This document shows, in pieces, positions 9,158 through 19,565 of a stretch of 64,000 bases of DNA. The stretch comes from Xenophilus arseniciresistens. GTDB lineage: Bacteria; Pseudomonadota; Gammaproteobacteria; Burkholderiales; Burkholderiaceae_C. Under the pieces are notes generated by a model, which was not told where the DNA came from, searched no databases, and saw nothing but the letters and a program-made list of their open reading frames with translations. Location of the stretch: the NCBI RefSeq assembly GCF_028023875.1, contig NZ_JAQIPB010000002.1, forward strand, positions 310,001 through 374,000, in the 5' to 3' direction. The first letter of the stretch is position 1, and each line of letters starts with the position of its first letter. Position numbers and translations under genes: made by a program.

Positions 9158-9520
9158 ATGGAGCCCGTCATGACGCCGCAGGACAGCCGCTTTCTTTCCC
9201 CGGACCACAGCCTCACGCTGACGCTGGCGGCCGGCACGGTGGTGCGCTGCGTGGCGGGCCGGCTGTGGCTCACGCTCGAATGCCGCGCCCTGCCCGGCGC
9301 CAGCCCCGACATCGTGCTGATGCCGGGCCAGCAGCACCGCATGCCGGCGCGGGGGCTGGCTTTTGTGCATGCGCTGGGACCGGGCACGGCGCGCTATGCG
9401 CTGCTCGGGCGCGGGCCGCGTGCTCAGGCCGGCTGGATGGCGCGCGCCTCGGCCTGGATCCAGGCCGCCACGCGGCGCACGTCCTCGCGCGGCGCAGGCT
9501 CGGCCTGCAGCAGCCAGTAG
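9158..9520 (+). CDS. DUF2917-family protein
   Basis: 120 residues from the ATG at 9158 (MEPVMTPQ; a second ATG at 9170 is equally possible). The core contains LTLAAGTVVRCVAGRLWLTLE and VLMPGQQHRMPARG, a small beta-barrel pattern seen in DUF2917 proteins of Burkholderiales, whose function is unknown. There is no signal peptide and no cysteine-based site. The C-terminal ~30 residues are low in family character and overlap the 3' end of the convergent LysR gene by 97 bases. The true protein could be read as far as the stop at 9520 because no earlier in-frame stop exists. Confidence 0.65.
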   Translation: MEPVMTPQDSRFLSPDHSLTLTLAAGTVVRCVAGRLWLTLECRALPGASPDIVLMPGQQHRMPARGLAFVHALGPGTARYALLGRGPRAQAGWMARASAWIQAATRRTSSRGAGSACSSQ

Positions 9521-10341
9521 CCAAAAGGGCTGGCGCGCGGCCGGCCGTCCTTGAGCACGCCCTCGGGCAGGCAGGCCAGCTGGCCGCTGGCCAGAAGGGG
9601 CTGCAGAAGCTCCAGCCGGCCCAGCGCCACGCCCTGCCCGGCCAGTGCCGCGTGGATCACCTGGTCGTACTGGTTCAGGCGCAGCATCGCCGGCCGGCTG
9701 CGGGCCGGCAGCGCCGCGCGCCAGCTCTGCCATTGCAGCCAGGGCCGCGGATCGTCCAGCTCCAGCAGGGTCATGCGCGCCAGCGCACCGGGCTCGTCGG
9801 CCAGCGCCTGGGCCAGGCGCGGGTGCAGCACCGGGGCCAGCGTCTCGCCGAACAGATGCGCCGCATCGGCCGGCGCATCGGCGGCGCGGCAGTAGCGCAG
9901 CGCCAGGTCGATGCCGTCGGCGCGCAGGTCGGCCAGGCTGTTCGCGGCCGACAGGCGCAGGTCGATCTTCGGATGCAGCCGCTGCAGTGCCGGCAGCCGC
10001 GGCAGCAGCCACAGCCCCACCACGCCCACGCTGGCCGTCAAGGTGACGGGGCGGCGCTCCTCGCTGCGGCGCAGCTCGCCCATCACGTCCTGCAGTTGCT
10101 GCAGCGCGCTGTCGGCGCTGCGGAACAGCCGCTCGCCTTCGGGCGTGAAGGCAACACCGCGGTGCTGGCGCACGAAGAGCCTGCAGCCCAGCTGCTGCTC
10201 CAGCGCGTGGATCTGGCGGCTCACCGCAGACTGGGTCAGGCACAGCTCATCGGCCGCCTGCGTGATGCTCATGCGCCGCCCCACGGCGACGAAGCCGCGC
10301 AGCGGATCGAGCGAAGACAGGCGCACCAGCGGCAGAGACAT
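9424..10341 (-). CDS. LysR-family transcriptional regulator (GcvA-like)
   Basis: 305-residue LysR regulator, the usual length. The ATG at 10341 starts MSLPLVRLSSLDPLRGFVAV. The frame stays open upstream, but the extra residues have no family character. The winged helix is clear (MSITQAADELCLTQSAVSRQ followed by LEQQLGCRLFVRQHRGV), and the effector domain runs from about residue 90. The TPEGERL motif after the helix-turn-helix is typical of the GcvA/AmpR group. It is divergent from an MFS transporter with a 7-bp inverted repeat between them, so autoregulation and control of the transporter are likely by analogy. Confidence 0.9.
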   Translation of the reverse strand: MSLPLVRLSSLDPLRGFVAVGRRMSITQAADELCLTQSAVSRQIHALEQQLGCRLFVRQHRGVAFTPEGERLFRSADSALQQLQDVMGELRRSEERRPVTLTASVGVVGLWLLPRLPALQRLHPKIDLRLSAANSLADLRADGIDLALRYCRAADAPADAAHLFGETLAPVLHPRLAQALADEPGALARMTLLELDDPRPWLQWQSWRAALPARSRPAMLRLNQYDQVIHAALAGQGVALGRLELLQPLLASGQLACLPEGVLKDGRPRASPFGYWLLQAEPAPREDVRRVAAWIQAEARAIQPA

Positions 10342-10371
10342 GGCGCCATTGTGCGCCGCCGCGGCCCGCCT

Positions 10372-10394
10372 TGCCATGAGCTGCACGCATGGCA
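10372..10394. promoter_or_regulatory. Candidate LysR operator between regulator and MFS gene
   Basis: Perfect 7-bp inverted repeat TGCCATG - 9 bases - CATGGCA in the 137-bp divergent gap. It fits the T-N11-A interrupted dyad expected for LysR regulators. Confidence 0.55.
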
Positions 10395-10478
10395 GGCACG
10401 CGCAAAGATCGCTTGAGCGCGGCCGCGGCCGGCTCTCCAATCCAGGCATCGCCTGGCCCCGCCCTGGAGTTGCCCACC

Positions 10479-11735
10479 ATGCCTTTTTCCACCCTCGCAC
10501 GCTCTGCCCCGCCGCCACGCTGGTGGACCCAGGCCTGGGCCCTGGTCCTGGCCGGCGGCCTGGTCATGGGACTGGCCTTGGGCGTGCGCCATGTGCAGGG
10601 CCTGTTCCTGCTGCCCGTGACGCTGGAGCGCGGCTGGTCGCGCGAGAGCTTCGCCTTCGCGCTGGCGCTGCAGAACCTGGTCTGGGGCCTGGCGCAGCCC
10701 CTTGCCGGCATGGCGGCCGACCGCTGGGGCGCGCGGCCCGTGGTGGGCACCGGCCTGGCGCTGTATGCGCTGGGCCTGCTGGGGATGAGCCAGGCAGGCA
10801 GTCCGCTGGCCTTCGTGATCGCGGGCGGCGTGTGCATCGGCATCGCGCTGTCGGGCACCACCTTCGGCGTGGTGTATGCGGCGCTGGGCCGGCTGGTGGC
10901 ACCCGAACGCCGCGGCTGGGCGCTGGGCCTGGCCGGCGCCGTGGGCGGCCTGGGGCAGTTCCTGCTCGTGCCCACCACGCAGACGCTGATCGGCCATTGG
11001 GGCTGGGTGGCGGCGCTGGGCACGCTGGCGCTGGTCATTGCGCTGGCGCTGCCGCTGGCCGTGCCGCTCAATGACCGCGCGGCGACCACCGCGCGCGGCG
11101 CAAGCGCGGCGCAGCCGCCTCAGGCCCTGCGCGCCGCGGTGCAGGAGGCCTTTGCGCAACGCGGCTTCTGGCTGCTGAACCTGGGCTTTCTGGCCTGCGG
11201 CTTCCAGCTCGCCTTCGTGGCCAGCCACCTGCCGGCCTGGCTGCTGGACCAGGGCTGGCGCGCCGCCGACGGCATGGCCGCGCTGGCCCTGATCGCGCTG
11301 GCCAACGTGGGCGGCACCTATGCCTGCGGCCTGCTCGGTGCGCGCTATGCCAAGAAGAAGCTGCTGGCCGGCGTGTACCTGGCGCGCAGCGCGGCCATGG
11401 CCCTGTTTGTGCTGCTGCCGCTGTCCACGGCCAGCCTGTACCTGTTCGCGCTGGCCATGGGCGCGCTGTGGCTGGGCACGGTGCCGCTGACCAGCGGCAT
11501 CCTGGCGCAGGTCTTCGGCGTGCGCTATCTGGCGACGCTCTTCGGCTTCGTGTTCTTCGGCCACCAGCTGGGCAGCTTCCTGGGCGTGTGGCTCGGCGGC
11601 GTGGTGTTCGAGGCCACGGGCAGCTATGGCCCCGTGTGGGCCGGCGCCATCGCGCTGGGCCTGCTGGCCGCGGCGCTGCACTGGCCGATCGACGAGCGCC
11701 CGCTGCCGCGCCTGCGCCGCGAGGCCCTGGCATGA
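10479..11735 (+). CDS. Major facilitator superfamily transporter
   Basis: 418-residue inner-membrane transporter with about 12 hydrophobic helices. The loop between helices 2 and 3 reads GMAADRWGARPVVGTG, the A-type MFS signature (D-R-x-G-R-R/K variant). A matching half-signature occurs in the second half (GARYAKKKLLAG). The segment GVRHVQGLFLLPVTLERGWSRESFA resembles the monocarboxylate/oxalate-formate-type subgroup of MFS, which suggests an organic-acid substrate, but this is only inference. The start at 10479 follows a GGAG-like element in CTGGAGTTGCCCACC. The divergent LysR gene is the likely regulator. The stop overlaps the start of a 40-residue microprotein. Confidence 0.88.
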   Translation: MPFSTLARSAPPPRWWTQAWALVLAGGLVMGLALGVRHVQGLFLLPVTLERGWSRESFAFALALQNLVWGLAQPLAGMAADRWGARPVVGTGLALYALGLLGMSQAGSPLAFVIAGGVCIGIALSGTTFGVVYAALGRLVAPERRGWALGLAGAVGGLGQFLLVPTTQTLIGHWGWVAALGTLALVIALALPLAVPLNDRAATTARGASAAQPPQALRAAVQEAFAQRGFWLLNLGFLACGFQLAFVASHLPAWLLDQGWRAADGMAALALIALANVGGTYACGLLGARYAKKKLLAGVYLARSAAMALFVLLPLSTASLYLFALAMGALWLGTVPLTSGILAQVFGVRYLATLFGFVFFGHQLGSFLGVWLGGVVFEATGSYGPVWAGAIALGLLAAALHWPIDERPLPRLRREALA

Positions 11736-11854
11736 GGCGCGCCGACTGGCTCGGCGCCCTGGGCCTGAGCACAGCCTGCGCGGCGGCGCTGCCGCTGTGG
11801 CTGGACCCGGGCCTGGCCGCTGCGGCGCTGGCCCTGCTCAGCCTGTGCGGCTGA
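11732..11854 (+). CDS. 40-residue hydrophobic microprotein, translationally coupled to MFS gene
   Basis: The ATG overlaps the TGA of the MFS transporter gene in an ATGA arrangement, a strong sign of translational coupling. The 40 residues begin MRRADWLGAL and are otherwise almost entirely hydrophobic with two short apolar stretches (about 7-20 and 26-39), so one or two membrane helices are possible. I do not recognise a family. It ends six bases before the convergent SDR gene. It could be a small accessory subunit of the transporter or a spurious open frame. The overlap and composition are the only support. Confidence 0.45.
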   Translation: MRRADWLGALGLSTACAAALPLWLDPGLAAAALALLSLCG

Positions 11855-11859
11855 GCGCC

Positions 11860-12909
11860 TCAGATCGCGCCAACGGAGCCCGTGATGGGCAGCACGATCC
11901 CCGTGATGTAGCTCGAGCAGCAGGGCGAGGCCAGGAACACATAGGCCGGCGCGATCTCCTCGGGCTGCGCGGCGCGCTTGAGGTCGGTCTGGCTGCCGAA
12001 CTCGGCCACCTTGTCGGCGGGCCGGTCGGCGGGGTTCAGCGGCGTCCACACCGGGCCGGGGGCCACGGCGTTCACGCGGATGCCCTTGTCCAGCAACTGG
12101 CTGGCCAGCGACTTGGTGAAGGCGTGGATCGCGCCCTTGGTGGAGGCGTAGTCCAGCAGCTCGGCGCTGCCCTGCAGGCCCACCACCGAGCCGGTGTTGA
12201 TGATGGCGCAGCCTTGGCCCAGCTGCGGCACGGCGGCACGCGCCATGTGGAAATAGCCGCTGATGTTCGTGCGCAGCGTCATGTCCCAGCGCGCGTCGTC
12301 CAGGTCGGTGATGGACTTCGCGTGCAGCTGGAAGGCCGCGTTGTTCACCAGGATGTGCAGGCCGCCGAGTTCGTCCACGGTGCGCTGCACGGCATCGCGG
12401 CAGAACTGCGGCTCGCCCACGTCACCGGCGAACGTGATGCAGCGGCGGCCCTCGGCCTCCACGCAGCGCCGGGTTTCCTGCGCGTCCTCGTCTTCGTCCA
12501 GGTAGGTGATTGCGACGTCCGCGCCTTCGCGCGCGAACAGCACCGCCACCGAGCGCCCGATGCCCGAATCACCGCCCGTGATGAGCGCGACGCGGCCTTC
12601 GAGCTTGCCGCTGCCGCGGTAGTCCTGCGCGGCAAAGCGCGGTGCCAGCTGCAGGTCGGCCTCGGTGCCGGGCTTTTTCAGATGCTGGGCCGGCAGCGGG
12701 TTCTCGGGCTGCGCGTGGTGGCCGGCCTGTACCGCGCCGGCGCCGCCCGAGGCATCGTGTGACTTCGACGGCTCGCGCGAATCGGCCGCATCCTGGGCCT
12801 GCTGCAGCTGGCGCTGCTGCTGGGCGGTCTGCCGCGCGCGCTGCGCGTGGGCCTCGAAGGATGCGGAACTGGAAGCCTGGGAAGGGCTGGAAGATAGATG
12901 GCTGGACAT
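11860..12909 (-). CDS. SDR-family oxidoreductase (YghA / general-stress type)
   Basis: 349-residue short-chain dehydrogenase. An unusual ~100-residue polar, Gln/Ser/Ala-rich N-terminal extension precedes the Rossmann domain. The core has TGGDSGIGRSVAVLFAREG (NAD(P) site), the NNAAFQ motif, the catalytic Tyr-x-x-x-Lys in DYASTKGAIHAF and the VNAVAPGPVWTPL loop after strand 6. The segment IALTYLDEDEDAQET-like acidic turn and PAYVFLAS are typical of the YghA/YhdF stress-associated SDR subgroup. The start is the ATG at 12909, preceded by CAGGAGTGACCC. The substrate is unknown. Shorter homologues begin near the Rossmann fold, so the extension may be a linker rather than a domain. Confidence 0.9.
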   Translation of the reverse strand: MSSHLSSSPSQASSSASFEAHAQRARQTAQQQRQLQQAQDAADSREPSKSHDASGGAGAVQAGHHAQPENPLPAQHLKKPGTEADLQLAPRFAAQDYRGSGKLEGRVALITGGDSGIGRSVAVLFAREGADVAITYLDEDEDAQETRRCVEAEGRRCITFAGDVGEPQFCRDAVQRTVDELGGLHILVNNAAFQLHAKSITDLDDARWDMTLRTNISGYFHMARAAVPQLGQGCAIINTGSVVGLQGSAELLDYASTKGAIHAFTKSLASQLLDKGIRVNAVAPGPVWTPLNPADRPADKVAEFGSQTDLKRAAQPEEIAPAYVFLASPCCSSYITGIVLPITGSVGAI

Positions 12910-12997
12910 GGGTCACTCCTGATGCCGGGGCTTTCCCCGGCCGTGAAGTGAGCACCATGCGCAATGCAGCCGGCCCTGCGCGTAGGACCCGGCTCGC

Positions 12998-13017
12998 CGA
13001 GGCTGTAGTCAGCCTCG
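12998..13017 (-). terminator. Hairpin after ygiQ
   Basis: Perfect 8-bp stem CGAGGCTG / CAGCCTCG with a four-base loop, beginning seven bases after the ygiQ stop. No U-tract follows, so it may be a rho-assisted or stabilising hairpin rather than a true intrinsic terminator. Confidence 0.4.
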
Positions 13018-13023
13018 CAGGGC

Positions 13024-15447
<2,424 letters not shown>

Positions 15448-15631
15448 CGTGGAGGGAGCGGCGGGGCCGAAGCACCGGATTAGGCAGGCGCGGTCCGGAC
15501 GGCGGGTGGCCCGGTTGTCTGCAACGCGAAAGAAGGCCGGGATTTTAGCGAAGGGATGGCATCCCTGCACCCCGGGGGCATGCCCGTGCCGGCGCAGGGT
15601 CGTTCATTTGCCACAGCATTTACTTGCTTTG

Positions 15632-15650
15632 GTCAACAATTCAAATTGAC
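15632..15650. promoter_or_regulatory. Inverted repeat just upstream of the MarR-GNAT start
   Basis: GTCAA - 9 bases - TTGAC (15632-15636 / 15646-15650), with the inner palindrome CAATT-CA-AATTG, lies in an AT-rich island ending ten bases before the ATG at 15660. MarR-type regulators usually bind such AT-rich palindromes, so this is a plausible autoregulatory site. Confidence 0.5.
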
Positions 15651-15659
15651 AATGGCAAC

Positions 15660-16610
15660 ATGAACAGCCCAAGTGCCTCCTCAGTCCCGGTCGATCAGGT
15701 CAAGGCCCTGCGTCGTTTCAACCGCTTTTTCACGCGCCGCATCGGCGTGCTGGACGCCTACCTGGGCGGCCGGCTTTCACTGACCGACGTGCGCGTGCTG
15801 TACGAACTTGCGCACCGCGACGGCCTGAGCGCCACGCAGTTGCAGCGCGAGCTGGGGCTGGACGCGGGCTACCTCAGCCGCATCCTCAAGCGCTATGAAA
15901 AAGACGGCTGGCTGCTGCGCGCGCCCCACCCGAAGGACGCGCGCCAGAGCCTGCTGCAGCTCACCGAGGCCGGCCACGCGGCCTTCTCGCCCATGCAACA
16001 GAAGTCGCGCGAGGAAGCCGCCGCGCTGCTGGCGCCGCTGCCGCCCGCGCAGCGCGCCGAGGCGGTGGCGGCCATGGCGCGCATCGAGTCCTTGCTTGAC
16101 CCTGCGGGCGCGCCAGCCAGTCAAGCCCTGCGCACCGCGCTGCTGCGCGACCCCGTGCCCGGTGACCTGGGCTGGGTGGTGCAACAGCATGGTGAGCTTT
16201 ACGCGCGCGAGTACGGTTGGGACATGCGCTTCGAAGCCATGGTGGCCGAGATCGCGGCCCGCTTCGTGCAGCACTTCGATCCGGCCGCGGAAAAGTGCTG
16301 GATCGCCGAACTCGACGGCCAGCGCGTGGGCGCCATCTTCGTGGTGCGCAAGTCGGCCACCGTGGCGCAGTTACGCATGCTGATCCTGGCGCCCCAGGCG
16401 CGCGGCCTGGGCCTGGGCGCGCGCCTGACGGACGAAGCCATCGCTTTCGCACGCGCCAGGGGCTATCGCAGGATGGTGCTGTGGACCAACAGCTGCCTCA
16501 CGGCCGCGCGCGCCATCTATGCCAGGCGCGGCTTCGTGCTCGACAAATCCGAGCCCTACGAGGACTTCGGTCAGAAGCTGCTCGGCGAGACCTGGTCCTT
16601 GAAGCTTTAA
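15660..16610 (+). CDS. MarR-type regulator fused to GNAT acetyltransferase
   Basis: 316-residue two-domain protein. Residues ~1-150 form a MarR winged helix: LSLTDVRVLYELAHRDGLSATQLQRELGLDAGYLSRILKRYEKDGWLLR, then the wing with HPKDARQS. Residues ~165-316 form a GNAT domain with the acetyl-CoA loop in LAPQARGLGLGARLTDEAIAFAR and a C-terminal YARRGFVLDKSEPYEDFG. This fusion is a known architecture, and the regulated genes and acetylated substrate are generally unknown. The ATG at 15660 has no good ribosome-binding site (upstream bases are AATGGCAAC), so translation may be leaderless or weak. It is divergent from ygiQ and converges with degQ. Confidence 0.92.
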   Translation: MNSPSASSVPVDQVKALRRFNRFFTRRIGVLDAYLGGRLSLTDVRVLYELAHRDGLSATQLQRELGLDAGYLSRILKRYEKDGWLLRAPHPKDARQSLLQLTEAGHAAFSPMQQKSREEAAALLAPLPPAQRAEAVAAMARIESLLDPAGAPASQALRTALLRDPVPGDLGWVVQQHGELYAREYGWDMRFEAMVAEIAARFVQHFDPAAEKCWIAELDGQRVGAIFVVRKSATVAQLRMLILAPQARGLGLGARLTDEAIAFARARGYRRMVLWTNSCLTAARAIYARRGFVLDKSEPYEDFGQKLLGETWSLKL

Positions 16611-16618
16611 GAAAAGCT
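16603..16618. terminator. Small hairpin between convergent genes
   Basis: AGCTTT / AAAGCT with loop AAGA spans the stop of the MarR-GNAT gene and sits six bases from the degQ stop. On the minus strand the region is T-rich. It could serve as a weak bidirectional terminator. Confidence 0.3.
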
Positions 16619-16623
16619 GATGC

Positions 16624-18138
16624 TCAACCCAGCCGCACCGGCACGAAGATGCGCTCGCTGCCGCGCTGGATCAGCAGCGCCACCGACTTGTCGGCCTTGG
16701 CCACGGCCTCGCGCACCTGCGCCACGTTGCTGGCCGGCACGCCGTTGATGGCCAGCAGCACATCGCCGGCCTGCACGCCGGCCGCTGCGGCCGGGCCGCG
16801 CGAGTTCTCGATCACCATGCCGCCCTGCGCGGCGGCCACGCCCGCCTCCTCGCGCTCGCGCGGCTGCAGCGGGCGCAATGCCAGGCCCAGTTGCCCCTTG
16901 GCCACGCTCTCCTGCGCGCTGGCCACCTGGGTCTTGTCCGAGGCATTGCCCAAAGTGGCCGTCAGCGCCTTCGCGCGGCCATCGCGCCAGACCTCGATGC
17001 CCACCTTCTGGCCCGGCAGCGCCTGGCCGATCAGCGCCGGCAGATCGCCCGAGGCCACGATGGGCTGCCCGTCCACCTTGAGGATCACGTCGCCCGGCTG
17101 CAGGCCGGCCTTGTGGGCCGCACCGCCCTCTTCCACCTGCGAGACCAGCGCGCCTTCGGGCCTGGGCAGCTTGAAGGAATCGGCAAAGGCCTGGTTCACC
17201 TCCTGCACCGCCACGCCCAGCTTGGCATGGCTGGCATGGCCCGTGGCCACGATCTGGTCCTTCACGCGCACCGCCAGGTCGATGGGAATGGCGAAAGACA
17301 CGCCCTGGTAGCCGCCGCTTCGGCTGTAGATCTGCGAGTTGATGCCCACCACCTCGCCGCGGCTGTTGAACAGCGGCCCGCCCGAATTGCCGGGGTTGAT
17401 GGCCACGTCGGTCTGGATGAAGGGCGTGAAGCTGTCGTCGGGCAGCGAACGGCCCTTGGCACTGACCACGCCGGCCGTCACCGTGTTTTCAAAACCGAAG
17501 GGCGAGCCGATGGCCAGCACCCATTCGCCCACCTTCAGGTCCCTGGGGTTGGCCAGCGGCACCGTGGGCAGGTCCCTGGCCTCGATCTTGAGCACCGCCA
17601 CGTCGGTGCGGCTGTCGGCGCCCAGCACCTTGGCGCGGAACTCGCGCCGGTCCGTGAGCTTCACGGTCACTTCCTTGGCGCCCTGCACCACGTGGGCATT
17701 GGTCAGGATGGTGCCGTCGGCGCTGACGATGAAGCCCGAACCCTGCGAGCGCGCGGGCTGGCCCTGGCCCGGCGCGCCATGCTGCGGCCCGCGCAGGCCC
17801 GGCGCACCGAACTGGCGGAAGAACTCGTACAGCGGGTCACCGGGCTGCAGGCCGGGGCCGGCCTGGGCCGCGTCTTCGCCCTCGTCATCGGCCAGGGCCG
17901 TGCGCGTGATGCCCGAGACGCTGATGTTGACCACCGCGGGGCCGCTGCGCGCGGTGATGGCGGAGAAGTCGGGCGCGCCGGTCATCGGCGCCAGTGCCGC
18001 GGCGGGCGCGGGCGCCGCCGCAGGGCTGTTGATGGCATTGGCACTGGTGTAGGCGCCGGTGGCAGCGGCCCCCAGCACGCCCGCGGCCGCCAGGGCCAGA
18101 ACCAGGCGGCGGGGCGTGGTGATTGCTTGCGTATTCAT
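16624..18138 (-). CDS. degQ: Do-family (HtrA/DegQ/MucD) periplasmic serine endoprotease
   Basis: 504-residue envelope protease with a trypsin-like domain and two PDZ domains. An N-terminal hydrophobic segment (about 11-30) serves as export signal or anchor. The catalytic triad is His149 (TILTNAHVV), Asp179 (SRTDVAVL) and Ser252 (NPGNSGGPL). PDZ1 spans about 290-385 (VEEGGAAHKAGLQPGDVIL) and PDZ2 about 410-500 (RGPAAAAGVQAGDVLLAING). A long Gly/Pro/Gln-rich LA loop lies around residues 95-133. It follows a two-component system on the same strand after 89 bases, consistent with envelope-stress control. DegP, DegQ and MucD cannot be told apart with certainty from sequence alone. Confidence 0.94.
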   Translation of the reverse strand: MNTQAITTPRRLVLALAAAGVLGAAATGAYTSANAINSPAAAPAPAAALAPMTGAPDFSAITARSGPAVVNISVSGITRTALADDEGEDAAQAGPGLQPGDPLYEFFRQFGAPGLRGPQHGAPGQGQPARSQGSGFIVSADGTILTNAHVVQGAKEVTVKLTDRREFRAKVLGADSRTDVAVLKIEARDLPTVPLANPRDLKVGEWVLAIGSPFGFENTVTAGVVSAKGRSLPDDSFTPFIQTDVAINPGNSGGPLFNSRGEVVGINSQIYSRSGGYQGVSFAIPIDLAVRVKDQIVATGHASHAKLGVAVQEVNQAFADSFKLPRPEGALVSQVEEGGAAHKAGLQPGDVILKVDGQPIVASGDLPALIGQALPGQKVGIEVWRDGRAKALTATLGNASDKTQVASAQESVAKGQLGLALRPLQPREREEAGVAAAQGGMVIENSRGPAAAAGVQAGDVLLAINGVPASNVAQVREAVAKADKSVALLIQRGSERIFVPVRLG

Positions 18139-18227
18139 GAGAGGCTTCCTTTCTTCACTGCAGGCGGACCATCCGCCTTTGTTGCAAAGGAATGTCTCAG
18201 CGCTGGCTTAGGGCTGGCTTAATCGAC

Positions 18228-19553
18228 TCAGGTCTTGGGCAGTTCGACCCGCACGCGCAGCCCGCCCAGTTGCGGTGCTTCGTCCAGCGTCAGCTTCGCG
18301 CCATGCAACTGCGCCACGGTGCGCACGATGGCCAGGCCCAGGCCGCTGCCGCCGGCTTCGCTGCCGGGGGCGCGGTAGAAGCGGTCGAGCACGCGCTCGC
18401 GCTCGGCTGCGGGCAGGCCGGGGCCCGAGTCCTGCACCGTCACTTGCGCGCCGCCCTGCGGCAGGGCCTGCAGCGACACATCGACCTGCCCGCCCTCGGG
18501 CGTGTACTTGAGCGCGTTGTCGATGAGGTTGCGCAGCAGCATGCGCAGCGCGTCGGCATGGCCGCTCAGCACTGCCACATCGGCCTGGGTGAGCCCGAGG
18601 TCGATGCGGCGCGCAGCGGCCGCGGGCAGCGCGTCTTCCACGGCCTCGCGCACCAGCGCCAGCAGGTCCACGGCGGCGGCCGGCGTGCCGCCCGTGGCGC
18701 GGGCTTCCTGGCGTGCCAGCACCAGGAGCTGTTCCACGAGGCGCGTGGCGCGGTCGATGCCGGCGTTCAGGCGCTGCACGGCCTGCTCGCGCGCGGCGCC
18801 GTCTTCCACGCCGCCCGCGCGGCGCAGGCCCTGCACCTGCAGCTTGAGCGCGGCCAGCGGCGAGCGCAGCTCGTGCGCGGCGTCGGCCACGAAGTGCTGC
18901 TGCGCCTCGAAGGCGCGGCGCACGCGCTCGAACAGCAGGTTCAGTTCGTCGACCAGCGGCGCCACCTCTTCAGGCAGGCCGTCGGCGCTGACGGGCGAGA
19001 GGTCATCGGGCTGGCGCGCCGCCACCTGGGCGCGCACGCGGGCCACGGGCTGCAGCGAACTGCCCACCACCCAGCCCACCACCAGCATCAACAGCGGCGC
19101 CATCAGCGCCACGGGCGCCACCGTGCGCCAGGCCAGCGCGCCGGCCATGCGGCGGCGCGGCTCCAGGTCCTGCGCCACCTGGATCACCTGGCCGCGCGTC
19201 TGCATGGAGAACACGCGGTACTCGGTGCCGCGCGCGCGCACTTCGGTGAAGCCCAGCACGGCCAGTTGCGGCAGCAGCGCGTCTTCGGCCGATTCGAAGA
19301 TGCGCCGCCCGTCCAGCGACCACACCTGCACGATGAATTCGAAGTTCTGTTCGCCGCCGCCCAGGCCCTGCACCGTGGCGCTGGGCGGCAGGCCCGCGCG
19401 CAGCGACAGCGCCATCTGCTGCATGTGGTAGTCGAAGATGGTGTCGGCTTCCTTGAGCGCGGTGCGGTAGGTGACCACGGCCTGCACCCCGCCGGCCAGC
19501 AGGATGGCCAGCAGCAGAAAAGCCAGCAGCCGCGCGCGCAGGGACTTCAGCAT
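18228..19553 (-). CDS. Sensor histidine kinase (QseC/TctE type)
   Basis: 441-residue inner-membrane kinase. Transmembrane helix 1 lies at about residues 8-28, a ~110-residue periplasmic sensor domain follows, and helix 2 lies at about 146-165. Next is a HAMP-like region, then the phosphoacceptor His227 in FVADAAHELRSPLAALK. The ATPase boxes are NLIDNALKYTPEGGQV, DSGPGLPAAER and GSGLGLAIVRTVAQLHG. The size and the AHELRSPL box match the OmpR-partner kinases QseC/TctE/PmrB. It starts 12 bases after the response-regulator stop, so the two are one transcription unit. degQ downstream is a likely target. The ligand is unknown. Confidence 0.93.
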   Translation of the reverse strand: MLKSLRARLLAFLLLAILLAGGVQAVVTYRTALKEADTIFDYHMQQMALSLRAGLPPSATVQGLGGGEQNFEFIVQVWSLDGRRIFESAEDALLPQLAVLGFTEVRARGTEYRVFSMQTRGQVIQVAQDLEPRRRMAGALAWRTVAPVALMAPLLMLVVGWVVGSSLQPVARVRAQVAARQPDDLSPVSADGLPEEVAPLVDELNLLFERVRRAFEAQQHFVADAAHELRSPLAALKLQVQGLRRAGGVEDGAAREQAVQRLNAGIDRATRLVEQLLVLARQEARATGGTPAAAVDLLALVREAVEDALPAAAARRIDLGLTQADVAVLSGHADALRMLLRNLIDNALKYTPEGGQVDVSLQALPQGGAQVTVQDSGPGLPAAERERVLDRFYRAPGSEAGGSGLGLAIVRTVAQLHGAKLTLDEAPQLGGLRVRVELPKT

Positions 19554-19565
19554 GTCGATGGGTTC

